DNA of 64,000 nt, taken from positions 101,174,591 through 101,238,590 of the forward strand of contig CM073890.1 in the NCBI GenBank assembly GCA_037176705.1, read 5' to 3'. Positions 1-11,045 of this stretch are shown here, piece after piece (the stretch's first letter is position 1; each line of letters starts with the position of its first letter). The notes under the pieces were generated by a model. It made no database searches and was not told where the DNA came from. It saw only the letters and a program-made list of their open reading frames with translations. The position numbers and the translations under genes are program-made. The stretch comes from Molossus alvarezi (Eukaryota > Chordata > Mammalia > Chiroptera > Molossidae).

Positions 1-284
1 TGGGGGAATATGTCTCCAATAGTCCAAAGATCCTTTATCATAATATATTTCTGGAACTTTCCATAGCTTGAACTCTCTTTGTTTTTAATTGATACTCTAT
101 TTTTATCATGCCAACATGATTACTATTTGACACGATGAACATTCGATAGCTGCTTTCTTTCTTATGATACCAGAATATTATCATACATAACACTTTAACA
201 AGTAGAGTTTTAAAAATTGACGCAAGACTTCAGTTAACTTTTAAGGCATTTCAGTAGGAATAAATGTATTTAGTTAACCAACAT
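1..284. other. AT-rich DNA, nothing recognised
   Basis: There is no open frame of note and no repeat that I recognise. It is the left flank of the L1 insertion that follows. Confidence 0.6.
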
Positions 285-316
285 TAAGTGAGATCTTTTA
301 TTTATTTATTTTTTTT

Positions 317-457
317 CCAACTGCATTGTTTATTAGACAATTATCCTCAGAACATTCCAGATAGGTTTTGACTGAAGATGACTTACATATTTATGTTGTA
401 TTGTATCTTTTTAACAAATCTGACTTCTAAAACATAGTCCACAACTTGCATTCGAAT
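317..457 (-). other. L1 3'-transduced segment
   Basis: This non-L1 sequence lies between the L1's own A-rich tail and a second terminal poly(A), inside the target-site duplication. On the minus strand an AATAAA signal (TTTATT at 329-334 on +) sits about 12 nt before the terminal poly(A). That is what is expected if transcription of a source L1 ran past its weak signal and ended at a downstream genomic one. The segment should match the 3' flank of a source L1 elsewhere in the genome. Confidence 0.8.
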
Positions 458-694
458 TTTATTTTTTATTTTTTATTTTTTATATTTTATTTATTTATTT
501 TTTTTATTGATTAATTTTTGTTACAAATGATTCTCCTTTTTCCCCCACTGATTCCCCCCTCCCCCTTCCCTCCCTGCCCCTTCCCGATTGTTGTCCATGT
601 CCACTGTTCATGCCTACATGCATTTAAGTTCTGTTATTCATCCCTCTCTCAGCTCCCCACTCCTTAGGGGATTGTCCTCAAACTGTTATGTTCA

Positions 695-1164
695 TTATAT
701 TCCAGAAATCAGTGAGATCATATGAAATTTGTCTTTCTCTGCTTGGCTTGTTTCACTTAGGATGATACCCTCCAGGTCCCTCCATGTAGTCTCAAAGGAT
801 AAGAGATCTTTCTTTCTTACCGCTGTGTAGTACTCCATTGTGTATATGTACCACAGCTTTTTAATCCATTCGTCTACTGATGGGCACTTGGGCTGTTTCC
901 AGATCTTAGCGATTGTAAATAGTGCTGCTACAAAGATGGGGGTACACATATTCTTTCTGATTGGTGTTTCAGGCTTCTTAGGGTATATTCCTAGAAGTGG
1001 GATCACTGGGTCAAATGGGAGTTCAATTTTTAATTTTTTGAGGTGACACCATATTGTTTTCCATAGTGGCTGCACCAGTCTGCATTCCCACCAACAGTGT
1101 ACTAGAGTCCCCTTTTCTCCACACCCTCGCCAACACTTGTTGTTTGATGATTTGTTGATGGCGG
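695..1164 (-). pseudogene. L1 ORF2p C-terminal fragment, frame intact
   Basis: The minus-strand frame is open from the truncation point to a normal stop at the ORF2 end, about 156 codons. It carries the cysteine-rich C-terminal motif in the form C-x3-C-x7-H-x4-C (CWRGC ... HCWWEC), followed by the conserved stretches ending YTMEYY and MISLISG. In intact L1s this region of ORF2p helps bind RNA. The endonuclease and reverse transcriptase domains are missing because the insertion is 5'-truncated, so it is not a functional gene. Confidence 0.85.
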
Positions 1165-1339
1165 TAAGTGAGATCTTTTAAATGTCATGACCAACACTAA
1201 AAGGAACTGGAAAAGCAAGAAAAGTAACTGAACAATAAATATAAAATGAAATATAGAAATGGTATAATGCAAGTGAGAAAAACATTATTTAATTCACCTT
1301 GATTTTTAAAGTTGCATGGAAATTAACAAGGGAAAGAAG

Positions 1340-1760
1340 TGTAATAAAGATACAGAGGCACTAAGAAGATGGAACAACCATAGAGAATAAAAGTAGTTGC
1401 TATGGCTGGAGCAAAGGCGAGAGTGATGGATTGGTGAGAAATGCGTGAACTGGGTCATCTGAGATTAGATATGAAGCTATTGAAAAAAATTAAATGTAGA
1501 GTTAAATTTTTATTTTATTTTAGAAAGTAACATTCTATTTTAGAAAGATTATTCCGGAAGCTGCCTTAAGCATTGATGGATTGGGGGAGAGTAAAACATT
1601 AGGCAAAGAGAAACGAGGCAGAGACAAAGGAGACGAAGAGCAAGTAAGAAAAGATACTGCAGGGATAGCAAGTAGAACAGAATGGAATTGAACGTGAAAA
1701 AGAGAGAAAGAAATATAAAAAAATGTCTTAGGCAACAGGCTGATTGGGTTTAGTGCTGAC
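1340..1760 (-). mobile_element. L2-like LINE fragment, antisense
   Basis: Degraded stretches such as 'tgatggattgggggagagt' near 1572 and 'cttaggcaacaggctgattgggt' (only partly quoted pattern) near 1729 follow, in reverse, the order of a common L2-like sequence also seen in this window at 21580-22015, 22350-22740 and 47280-47640. The assignment rests on remembered consensus phrases and the sequence is strongly diverged. Confidence 0.35.
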
Positions 1761-1859
1761 TCCCTCTGAGGCAGAATAGTCAGGAGAAGAAATACATTTT
1801 GGAAGAAAGATAAGGATACTGGTTTCGGACATTTTAATAGAGATTTCATGACCTAACCT

Positions 1860-2756
1860 AAATGAATAATTGACCAGTTGTGATATTCAAAACATCTAAT
1901 AATGGATTCAGCACAGGCAATGGTTAATCAGAGAGGATGCTGGCTAATCCCTGGAGTAGGGTCCTGGAGCTCTCGGACATGACCATCAGGGCAGCAGGAA
2001 GGCTGATTAGAAGGTCCATCTTACCAGGGCTGGAACATAATCACCAGTGCAGACAGATGATACTCATCCTCGCCTCTTTTTTCTGTCTGCCCCTTTCACT
2101 CCTACAGGAAGAAAGAAAAAGTAGGACAGCAGCTCTAGGGGGCTCATGCAGGGTATATCACATGTGCGCAGCTGTACTCGTGGGCCAGGATGAATATCAG
2201 CCCTGCACATGTGGATAGGCATGCTAGGAGAGAAACTGTACTGGAGATAAAACGTTGGGAGTCTTTTTTTCTTTGCACCAACTCCCAAAGTTCTTTCTAT
2301 GAATAGACTCCCTACTCTTTCTATTGTATAATTGAATAATGCTTTTATTCAATTTCTTATAGGCTTATGTCCCAAAGAACAGAAGATATTCCTTTCTCCC
2401 TGCCTTGTACGAAATTAATTAAATGGTTCTATTACATGAGAGTGTCAAAGAAAGAATTTAAAACCCCAAGACAGATCTATTCATTAGGAATTTTAAGTAA
2501 GTTTCTTTTAATATTCTACTTGAAATAGGTGAATATAAGTCCCACACTAAGAAATGATGAGATATTATCTATGTTGGTTTCTTAATAATTTTGGGATAAC
2601 TTATTATTTTCTTATTTTTTTAAAAAAATAAGACCTGGGATATATATAGTCACAGCATATCTCACAGTGTCAAGTACTGTGAAATATTATATTTTATCTT
2701 TCTTGCAAAATAACAAGTTAGCCTGCCACTGTTTTATGGATGCTTAAAAAGATATG
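1860..2756. other. Unassigned; GC-richer patch at 1937-2290
   Basis: No repeat or gene is recognised. The patch at 1937-2290 is richer in GC than its surroundings and has short open frames on both strands, but no conserved motif. It may be an old LTR fragment. Confidence 0.4.
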
Positions 2757-4899
2757 CCACTCTTGGGTGAGGCAAGTATTACTTTATTAGTCACAACATT
2801 TCCAGTAGCCAGAATATCAGCATTTCTTGAGCAAGTTCCCAAGTTCCAATTCCCACATGACAAGGCATAGATGTCCAGGTGAAGCTTGCCCATGAGGGAG
2901 TTAATCATAGAGAAATCCCAAGTCTAGGTAACTTAGGCTTTCATGGGTACTAAGTAAGATTGCCCTTTGCTCTGGGCATAAACACTATTTTACTGGACTA
3001 GTAAGTTAACAGATACACCCTTTGTGTTGACTAGAGATATTATTTATATCTTCCAAGGTTCTTCACTACACGAACATCATTGAAAGGGATCTAGACTAAG
3101 ATCTATAGAAGTAAAAGAGCTTCATAGAAGACCATCTCCCAACAAAATCTGCCCCTTATTATTTTGTTACAATCTTGACTTCTGGAAAATTTCCCCATAG
3201 GTACATCCCTTTCACTAACTAGCGGATTAATTTCCTAGTCAGTGACTGAGACCAAATCTGTTAAGTTTGTCTATAGCATTTAACTTAGGCCATTATGAAC
3301 ATGACTCCAAGCAGAAGGATGAGGTCTGACTGCAGACTTCAGACATGCCCGAGTATCTTGGTACAACCAGCCAAACAAATCCTGTAAACCAACAGGGTTT
3401 GCTTTGGAAAGCCATGTGCCATTCTTTCCAGTTTTTTGAATTCACCATTCCATGTGGCCTGAGGCATTCAGTACTACAGAACATATAGCCAATTACATGG
3501 ATTCTATCATTGAATGCTGGAAGGCATTCTAGGTCATTTCTAAGTCCAAAGCAGGCCAATGAATTGAGAATAACCTGGAGGTCTTCAAGGGCCAGAGTAA
3601 TGTTCCTTTAAATACTTCAAGGTGTCTTATGATCATCTTTAATGAGGAACTCACCAAGTTTTCACAAAGGAGACAGGTTAATACCTGGCCTCCACTCAAA
3701 AAGTATAATTCAAGAGTTTTCCATTTAGTTTGAATACAATCACATTAGTTCTTGCTTTTGAAGGGTCTGGTGAAGACATTAAGCTCAGTTTATGCTGTCT
3801 TCCGTATGATCCAGCAGGTGGCCTTCCTCTTCACATGGAATGGCTAAGAGGCAACTATTGAAATGGGCCTGGGGAGATAGAACAACTGTATTTCACTTGG
3901 AGGATACAAGATCAGGAGACACCTTCTGCTGTTTTCCAAAGATTGATCTACAAATTTAAGGAGAATAGTGATCAAATTGTGGACGGAAGTGTCTGGTGGA
4001 TGTAGACAATGCACCAGTAGGTTAAATGGAAGATTCTTGCAGCAGTTCAGGACAGCTTCACCACAGTGATTTTTCCTGAAGAAGGCTCCAAGGGCAGTCC
4101 TGAAGAAACAAAGATCACCAACATCCCTTACTTCCATGGATTGATGTATCTGTTACCTGGCCAACAGGTACCTAGGTTGTTGTTTGCCTTTTACTACACA
4201 AAATCAGCGTGTCCTATTTCAGAAAAAAATAGCTTTACCCATTGTCTAATAATTTTCCTTCTTGCATTCAGATTCTTTGTCTGGAAAGGTCAGGTGCATG
4301 AAGAGCTAAGACATTTTTATAATATTCACAGAGATCTATTGTTTTCCCTACTTTGGCTCACATACCCCATGGTAGTATATTCAACCAAGTGGTCATTATT
4401 TTTATGATCTAGGACTATGTTGATTTAATATCAGTATCCAACTAACTGAACTGGAATTGCATCTGAATTTCCTAGGCTCACTCTTGTCCAGGCTGCAGAG
4501 TTTATACCAATCAGGCATTGTATTTCAGAAATGGTGAGGTCAAAACCTGAAATAGGTATTTAATAAGTCCCAACTTCCTCAACTGAGAGTGGATTATCCC
4601 TTACTGGTCACAGCCACATACAGTGACAAACTTCCTTACTAGGATGTGTGAACCAAGAAGAGGTAAGAGTGTTAGTCAGAAAAGTTTTTACATCAATTAT
4701 TTGAAGATAACTTTCTAATGATCAAAATACAAAGTGCCTGTGGATGGTAAGGAGTATGAAAGATTCACTGAATATCTTGAAAATTATTTACTGTCCAGTA
4801 TTTTTTGTTTGTTTGTTTGTTTGTTTGAGAAAAAGCCCACCATTGTCAGACTTCAGATGGTCCAGAAAGTTAAAAACATGACATGTGTTGGTTTCAAGG
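2757..4899. other. Unrecognised block, possibly LTR-retroelement derived
   Basis: Base composition is balanced and there are several broken frames of 75-100 codons on the minus strand (for example 3293-3559 and 3844-4137). None carries a motif that I can name. The LTR-like sequence to the right, in the same orientation, suggests that this may be internal sequence of an old endogenous retrovirus. That is inference only. A (GTTT)n run lies at 4801-4828. Confidence 0.25.
4801..4828. repeat. (GTTT)n microsatellite
   Basis: A T run followed by about five tandem GTTT units. Confidence 0.9.
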
Positions 4900-5470
4900 G
4901 CCGCAGTAGTGTTGCTGGTGACCAGATTAGACTAGAGCAGGGACACAGCAGACAAGGCCAAGTCTGACTACTCAGTCAGTAAAGATACAACAGTCATGTT
5001 AGACTCAGTTTATTACTTAACATGTACAATGAAAGGAAGAAAAAGTTGAAGATGCCAGCTCTTCTTGTCTTTATCCCACACACCAAAAAGAAAAGGGTGA
5101 CACCGCACCAATGACTATAGTGCGAGTTGTGGGGATTCTCAATTGCAGCTCATTGGGTTTATAGTCTGTATGTACACCTAGAAGTAGAATGGGGATGCAC
5201 CTCTTCTGAATCTTGGAGACAAGGAGAAACTGTCTCATGATAGCCTCCCAGGAGAAAAAGTAGATGAGTGAGAGATAGCTGTGAGGTAGTTTCTTATAAA
5301 CCTAACCATCGTCTCTGCAGAGGGGAATCACAAGGCAGTCTGCCAAGACTCCGATAACAGTGCTTCAAGCCTTTGCCCCATGGCCTATATAGATACATGC
5401 AGGGTCACTAGGGCATCATAGTGATGCCATGCTTCTCCAGAGCTCCCTGGGGCATTGTAAATGCAGCCCA
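4900..5470 (-). mobile_element. Possible LTR, minus orientation
   Basis: Read on the minus strand, a TATA-like stretch (ctatatagg near 5380) is followed about 370 nt later by a polyadenylation signal (AATAAACTGAG near 5010) and then a T/G-rich stretch, as in an LTR's U3-R-U5 order. I found no matching partner LTR and no clear target-site duplication, and I cannot name the family. Confidence 0.3.
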
Positions 5471-5479
5471 ATGTCAAGA

Positions 5480-7065
5480 TTTGGGCTCATTTTCAGAAAA
5501 TCTTATTCTTTGTATCAGTTAGATATAATATTTTGTGATAATCAATATAACCTGAATTTTATTCAAGAAAAATGATTTCTGAATGCTGTTTGATTAAAAG
5601 ATGGAGTTTGTGTTTTCTGTAGAAATAATTTAATCCTATAGTAGCAAAATTATTCATGAAAAAAATCAAGTTGAATGTTGAAGTAAAGTTATGTTAATGG
5701 GGATTACCTATTTTTTCTGTCTTTGATCTTACTGACTTAATATTACTGACAGGAATTCTGTCACATTGTGGGTGGTTACTAGGTTACTTTGTGAATAACA
5801 GACTTTAACAGATGTTTTAAGCTTCAACACATCACAGTTCCTTTTAAAAGTTATTTGCACTTAAATCATTGTTGGTGATAGTTGGAGCCATCTCATTAAT
5901 GGCAGTACAATGGGTTGTTTCTCCTCTTTTCTGTAAATTATGGCCCATTGTAATGATGAGTTAGGTCACTTGGGTTTTCTGGAGGCCAGAAACTTTGGAA
6001 GAAAAAAACAACAACGTGTTTTATTAATAGAAAATCTCTGCTCTATATTTCATTCTAGTATGAAAAACCATGAGATAGCATAATTATACTGAGATTAAAA
6101 TAGACTCATTCAATAAAATGTCTTTTTAGTTGTGGCATGTATATTATCTGATTTTTCAAAATGTGAGAAACTTAATCTTATTTCCTGGCATAACAGATGT
6201 GATTTTTAAAGAATGTATATTCATACAGATAAATTGACATCCTTAGCCAAATGATCATATAATTTTAATTCATCACCTTTGCAAGTTGAGAAAGAAAATA
6301 TATTGCATCATAATACCTTTCACTGAAACATTAAAGAAATAGACAATTTTAATAAGCTATAGTGCTCAAGAGACATAAAAAATAGAGTACAAAGGGTCAG
6401 CTTGGGAATACACAATGAGGATTAGTCACATTGCTTATTCAGTATCATATCCCATAGCATCTAAGTAAGTGTGTACTATATTTGGCATTTACAGCTCACA
6501 GTAGAAAGGGAAGAGAATCATTAAACAGTAGGAAGAGACCTGTATTGTCATTTAATACAGCAATTTCTAATGTAGAAAACAAAAATCTGGAGTCTCTATG
6601 ATATGGTCCAATAAAGTGTGAAAAAAAGATATTAGATATTTCATTCACATGTGTTCTATCTCTTCCATTTTAATTTTATGTTTGATCTTTAAAATATGTG
6701 TGTTAATTATATTATAGGAAAATGATTATAGGTTATATGATCACACATGAATATAATTTATAAAGAAATATAAATATGTTAGCTGTATACAATTAAATGT
6801 TTTTGCTCATGAAGATGAGAAAACAAGTAAGTTTAGAGATTAAAATGATAACTCCTCTTCTTTTAGGAAAATTACTAAGTTATTCATTTTATACTTTGGG
6901 TAAAAAGGACAAAAAAAATCACACTATTTATATTACTAATAATTGAATATTCAAAAACATTTCAATGACACAAGATATTTTTAAACTCAAAGCCTGTTGT
7001 TTAAGAAAAATAAAACTCAATGACTTCACAAAAAACTGTTTCAAAATATCACGTTTTTGTTTCTC
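5480..7065. other. AT-rich DNA, nothing recognised
   Basis: Neither strand shows a repeat or reading frame that I can support. It is long, AT-rich and without low-complexity tracts of note. Confidence 0.55.
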
Positions 7066-7069
7066 ATTG

Positions 7070-7275
7070 TTACTATAATAAATGACCACAATTGAATGGC
7101 ATAAAATAACACATATCGATTCTGGAGGTTGGAAGTCTAAAATGGGTCATCAGAACTTTATTCTCTGAGGCTGTAGGGGAGATTTCACTTCCTTGCACTT
7201 TCCAGACTCCAGAGGCCACCTCCATGTTTTGGCCCACGGCCATGGGATTGACTGGCCACATCACATACCATACTG
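7070..7275 (+). repeat. Old interspersed repeat (MER-type)
   Basis: The sequence follows a widespread mammalian repeat pattern: '(g)gcttaaaacaaca', then 'ttctggaggttggaagtc.aaaatgggt', then 'cagactccagaggcc'. The best-preserved phrase is at about 7121-7146. The exact family cannot be named from memory. Confidence 0.4.
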
Positions 7276-7801
7276 ATCTACTGACCTGTTGTACAATCAA
7301 AGCAATGGTTGATACATACCTGAGTTACCAACTGGAGACAATATTCTTTGAAAATGGCATGCCTCCCCCCAGGAGGTAGTACACATATTGAATCAAATAC
7401 ATTGATAAGACTCTGTGTCTCAACAGAAAGAATATATGGTTCTGCAATATAAGGACTGGAAGCATGAGAAGACCCATTTGCCATCATGCCAGTGAATCAC
7501 TAAGGAACTTTATACATCACATCCCAACAAATCTGGACTCTTTAAAGTAGACGTCCAAGTTTCTAAAAGAGTCAGAATTTTTCCAGGGTAAACAAGTGTT
7601 CCACATACCTATAAACCATAGCTGTCAGCTGGGCACTATGTGTTCCTTGTGGGAGTGAAAAAAAGACAAGATGTAGACCCACAATTTTGGCAGAGGACAT
7701 TGCCCCCGATTACCATGCAAAGGTAAGAGTAGTGAAGAATATGTTGGAGGATAGAGAAGAGCCTTTTGGTCATTCCTTGCCCAACTGTGAGTGTTGAAGA
7801 C
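7276..7801. other. Unassigned block, perhaps old ERV-L internal sequence
   Basis: Composition is balanced with no intact frame. Together with 8097-8760 it forms one block, split later by the SINE at 7818-8080. The wording loosely recalls ERV-L internal DNA, but no domain is visible. Confidence 0.2.
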
Positions 7802-7817
7802 AAAAACAGCAACCTGG

Positions 7818-8080
7818 GCCCTGGCCGATTTGGCTCAGCGGTTAGAGCGTCCGCCTGCGGTCCGGAGAGACCCGGGTTCGGTTCCCGCTAAGGGCACGTA
7901 CCTCGGTTGCAGTTTGTCCCCGGCCCTGGTTGGTCGTGCGGGTGGCAGCCACTCGATGTGTCCCTTTCGCATCGATGTTTCCCTCTCTCTCTCTTCCTCT
8001 CTCTCCCTCCCACTCTGTCTGTACCAAAAATGGAAAAATGTCCTCGGATGAGGATTAAAAAAAAAAAAAAAAAAAAAAAG
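7818..8080 (+). mobile_element. VES-type tRNA SINE (type A), near-pristine
   Basis: A perfect 16-bp target-site duplication, aaaaacagcaacctgg, flanks the element at 7802-7817 and 8081-8096. The head holds an RNA polymerase III box A (tggctcagcggttagagcg) and box B (gggttcggttcccg). A CT-rich middle and a 3' hairpin, tcctc-ggat-gagga, follow at 8041-8054. An A-tail of more than 20 nt precedes the right duplication. Promoter boxes, tail and duplication are all intact, so this copy looks recent. Confidence 0.93.
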
Positions 8081-8096
8081 AAAAACAGCAACCTGG

Positions 8097-8760
8097 CCTG
8101 AGAATTCATGATGATCAGGGATGAGACTCTGGGTCTAATATCTAGATCATACCTAAGGCCAGAAAAAGTGATACCTGTGGATGAATGCGAAGGATACTGT
8201 ATAATGGAGAAAAAGCCTATGAGTATATGTTGGTCCCTGAGTACTGCTACATCAAGGAGGTACAGTTTATACTATACCACTCTCTTCTAAATTTCCCTTC
8301 AGGGAAAGAGCCCCATGGGTTCATGAAGCAATTACTGAAAAGTGTATGGAGAAGAATATCTAAGGACACACAGGGTGTGTACTGTGGTGGTCACAGAGAT
8401 ACTCCATCCAGATTCCCCTTCAAGAAAGCCCTTCCTGCTCTGCTGTGGGGAGTGCAGTCAGCAGACACCTGGAGCTATTACTACCTTCTTGACTTGTCTC
8501 AGCTATAGATAGCTGCCTTCCTGAAGGTCACATGCTCCCCAGGCAGCCCAGATCTAGTGACTGAGAGAGTTGAGATTATAAAGTCCTGAAAGAGAACAAG
8601 TGGCATCTGGTGAGTGATAATTTGCTCCAGAGCTCCAAGTTGCATTGGCCAAAACATTGTTAGGTTTGCATTGCATGGAAAACTGTTCTCTGGAGAGAAA
8701 AGAGAAGAAAATATGAAGACATATGCCTAAAGGACTGAGGGCATGACTGTCAAGCTAGAT
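8097..8760. other. Continuation of unassigned block right of the SINE
   Basis: The sequence is composed like 7276-7801. A 107-codon plus-strand frame at 8185-8508 has no recognisable motif and is probably fortuitous. Confidence 0.25.
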
Positions 8761-10120
8761 GTTTCTTGCACAAAATGGAAAGACTCTCTTTTTAGTGCCT
8801 GTTACCCTCGAATTCCCTGGATTCCTCCTTAAAATCGTTTGTTCTTTGGCTTCGTTTTTTTTCCTTTGTCTCAATCTTTGTAAAAGTGAATTTGTATTTC
8901 TCACAACCAAAAATTCTTAGACATAAGAATGCTCTATTTTTTTGCTTACTAATTTAATAAAGGCCACTTTTTCTATGAAAAAACAAAACAAAACATAATT
9001 TTCTTTGGATTTCTGTAATAGATAATTTCAGATACTTGCTTTTCTCTCACAACTTCCTGATATTGCTTTTTTTTACTTTACAGTAAATTTTGTAGGACTT
9101 TTTTGCTTTTTAAATTTCTTTATTATATATTGAGTAAGAAGACATTTATTAGGTCTTTGCTTTTATTAAGAAGTGAGAACATCCCTTAGTTGGGAACATT
9201 TTTCACATAGGACTGGTTAAATGTCCTTCCCATATCTAGACTGAATATCTGTCCGATTCCCATAAGCCAATTGCATTCATAGAACACAGGTTCCCTGCAC
9301 TGAGCTCCAACTAAGACCATTGCCTAGTTTTCTGATAATCTAAAATAAAGGACAATAAGATGCAGAGCATGCATCATTTCCAGGAATATTATCATACCCC
9401 TCTCATTGAAAGTGCTTTATTTTGCATGAAAATTCTTCTATGTTGCAATATTATATACTTCTATTTCACTTTCTGTCTTTCTGACTCCCTGCTTCATTGA
9501 TTTCTTAACATTGCAATCCCCAAATGACTATGAAACTATGGGCAAGAGTGCAAAAACCTCTTCAAACTGTATCAGCTGTACAGTATAATGACAACTATCT
9601 GGCTTTCCAGTTAGTAGAGACCTGGGTGTCTGGCTCAGACTTTAAAGTTAAAAAATAAATGAATTTCTTTTTTATGTTTCTTCTGATGAGTTTGCTTGAT
9701 TCCTTGAGTAAAGTATGGGTAAGTCCACAATTACTTTTTGCAATCTAGTTAAATTATGTCTGTAGTTAGTACTGTAGTTAGTAGAAATATCTTCTAAAGT
9801 TTGGTATCAGTTATCTCAGTGTTTTCACTCTGGCAAACATTTTTTTTTCTTTTTCTCCCACTAGCATCTGGTCTGCATCAACCACAACTATTTTGAAGTC
9901 ATAAATCACTTTGTATTTGTTTAATACATGCATTCTTTTTTCTTCCACTCCCTTCATTCTTGACCATGCATTATCGGTGATTGAAAAGCCTTCATGCACA
10001 CCCCTTTGCTTGTGCCATTTATTTAGCTATTTGCTTCACACTGAGCTTTCTGTATTCACGTTGGCTATGCTAAGGCTTGGGCGCTACAAATCACCTGTTT
10101 TAATTGGTTAGCTTGCAGCT
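8761..10120. other. AT-rich DNA, nothing recognised
   Basis: Short T runs occur (for example near 8850 and 9067), but there is no repeat, gene or signal that I can support. Confidence 0.55.
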
Positions 10121-10124
10121 GTGA

Positions 10125-11045
10125 GTTATGAAGCAGCATGGAGAAATTTTCATTATGATACGTTGACTGAGAAAGAAGCCAGACACACAAAAAAACCACA
10201 TGTATACTGTATGATCCCATTATGTGAAATACTAAAGCCAGACGAAATAAAATTAAGGTGGTATAAATCATGTCTAGTGTGTGTGGACTGACTTAAAGAG
10301 AGTACATAAAAATTTTCCTTAGATGATTCTGTCTCTATGGAGATGTGATCACATAGGTATGCACATTGGTCAAAATGTATCAGACTTTACACTTAAATAT
10401 TTGTACATTTATTTTTTTTTTTTTTTTTATTTTTTTTTTTTATCCTCACCCGAGGACATTTTTCCATTTTTTGTTCAGGTAGAGTGGGAGGGAGAGAGAG
10501 GAACAGAGAGAGAGAGAGAAACATCGACGTGAAAGGGACACATCGAGTGGCTGCCACCCGCACAACCGACCAGGGCCGGGGACAAACTGCAACCGAGGTA
10601 CATGCCCTTAGCGGGAACCGAACCCAGGTCTCTCAGGACCGCAGGCCGACGCTCTAACCGCTGAGCCAAACCGGCCAGGGCAATATTTGTACATTTAACT
10701 GTTTGTAAATGTTAACTAAATCTAAGAAAATACATGAAAAAATAGATCCAGAGGTAGGGAGAAAACAACCGAATCACAGTTACCAAAAAAAAAAAACACA
10801 ACAACACAAAAACAAGAAGACAGTACAGTGGCCTGAAAATTAACCTATAGTTTTAAAATTCAGAATAGCAGTTACATTTCAAACTGGCAGATATTGACCC
10901 AAACTAGATGTGATGAAAACTTCTGGAACGATGGTAATATTTGTGTTCTTAATTTGGATGTTGGGACCATGGGTAGACTCACTTTGTTAAAATTAATTGA
11001 GCTGTACACATCACACATGTATTATATATATAAATACAACAGTGA
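10125..11045 (+). mobile_element. Old L1 (L1M-type) 3' end, split by a SINE
   Basis: Recognisable phrases run in L1 order: 'gaaagaagccagacacacaaa', then 'tactgtatgatcccatt' (about 10205), then 'gaatagcagttac' (10863), 'acttctggaacgatggtaat' (10919) and 'aattgagctgtacaca' (10994). The VES SINE at 10412-10681 interrupts it, so the true L1 fragment is about 650 bp. No open frame remains. Confidence 0.6.
10412..10681 (-). mobile_element. VES-type tRNA SINE (type A)
   Basis: The target-site duplication aatatttgtacattta is perfect at 10396-10411 and 10682-10697. On the minus strand the order is tRNA-like head (ending at 10681), box B, CT-rich middle, hairpin (tcctc-accc-gagga at 10443-10456) and A-tail (T run from 10412). 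It is inserted into the older L1 3' end around it, which gives a relative age. Confidence 0.92.

Larger units (their letters stand above)
301..1164 (-). mobile_element. Young 5'-truncated L1 with 3' transduction
   Basis: The insertion is bounded by a perfect 16-bp target-site duplication, taagtgagatctttta, at 285-300 and 1165-1180. On the minus strand the order is the last part of ORF2 (1164 to 695), a short 3' UTR (694 to about 510), an A/T-rich tail (about 510-458), about 140 bp of unrelated sequence (457-317), and a second poly(A), seen as the T-rich run at 301-316. The right copy of the duplication runs into TTTTAAA, which fits the L1 endonuclease preference TTTT/AA. The perfect duplication and an unbroken ORF2 frame suggest a recent insertion. 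Confidence 0.9.

Noticed and set aside
3293..4137. Minus-strand frames as an endogenous retroviral gene
   Set aside because: They contain Cys-rich and hydrophobic stretches but no recognisable gag, protease, polymerase or envelope motif. They are kept only as an unassigned block.
7818..7890. tRNA-like sequence with A and B boxes
   Set aside because: It is the head of a SINE with an A-tail and target-site duplication, as in the other SINE copies, and not a tRNA gene. There is no full cloverleaf or 3' end.
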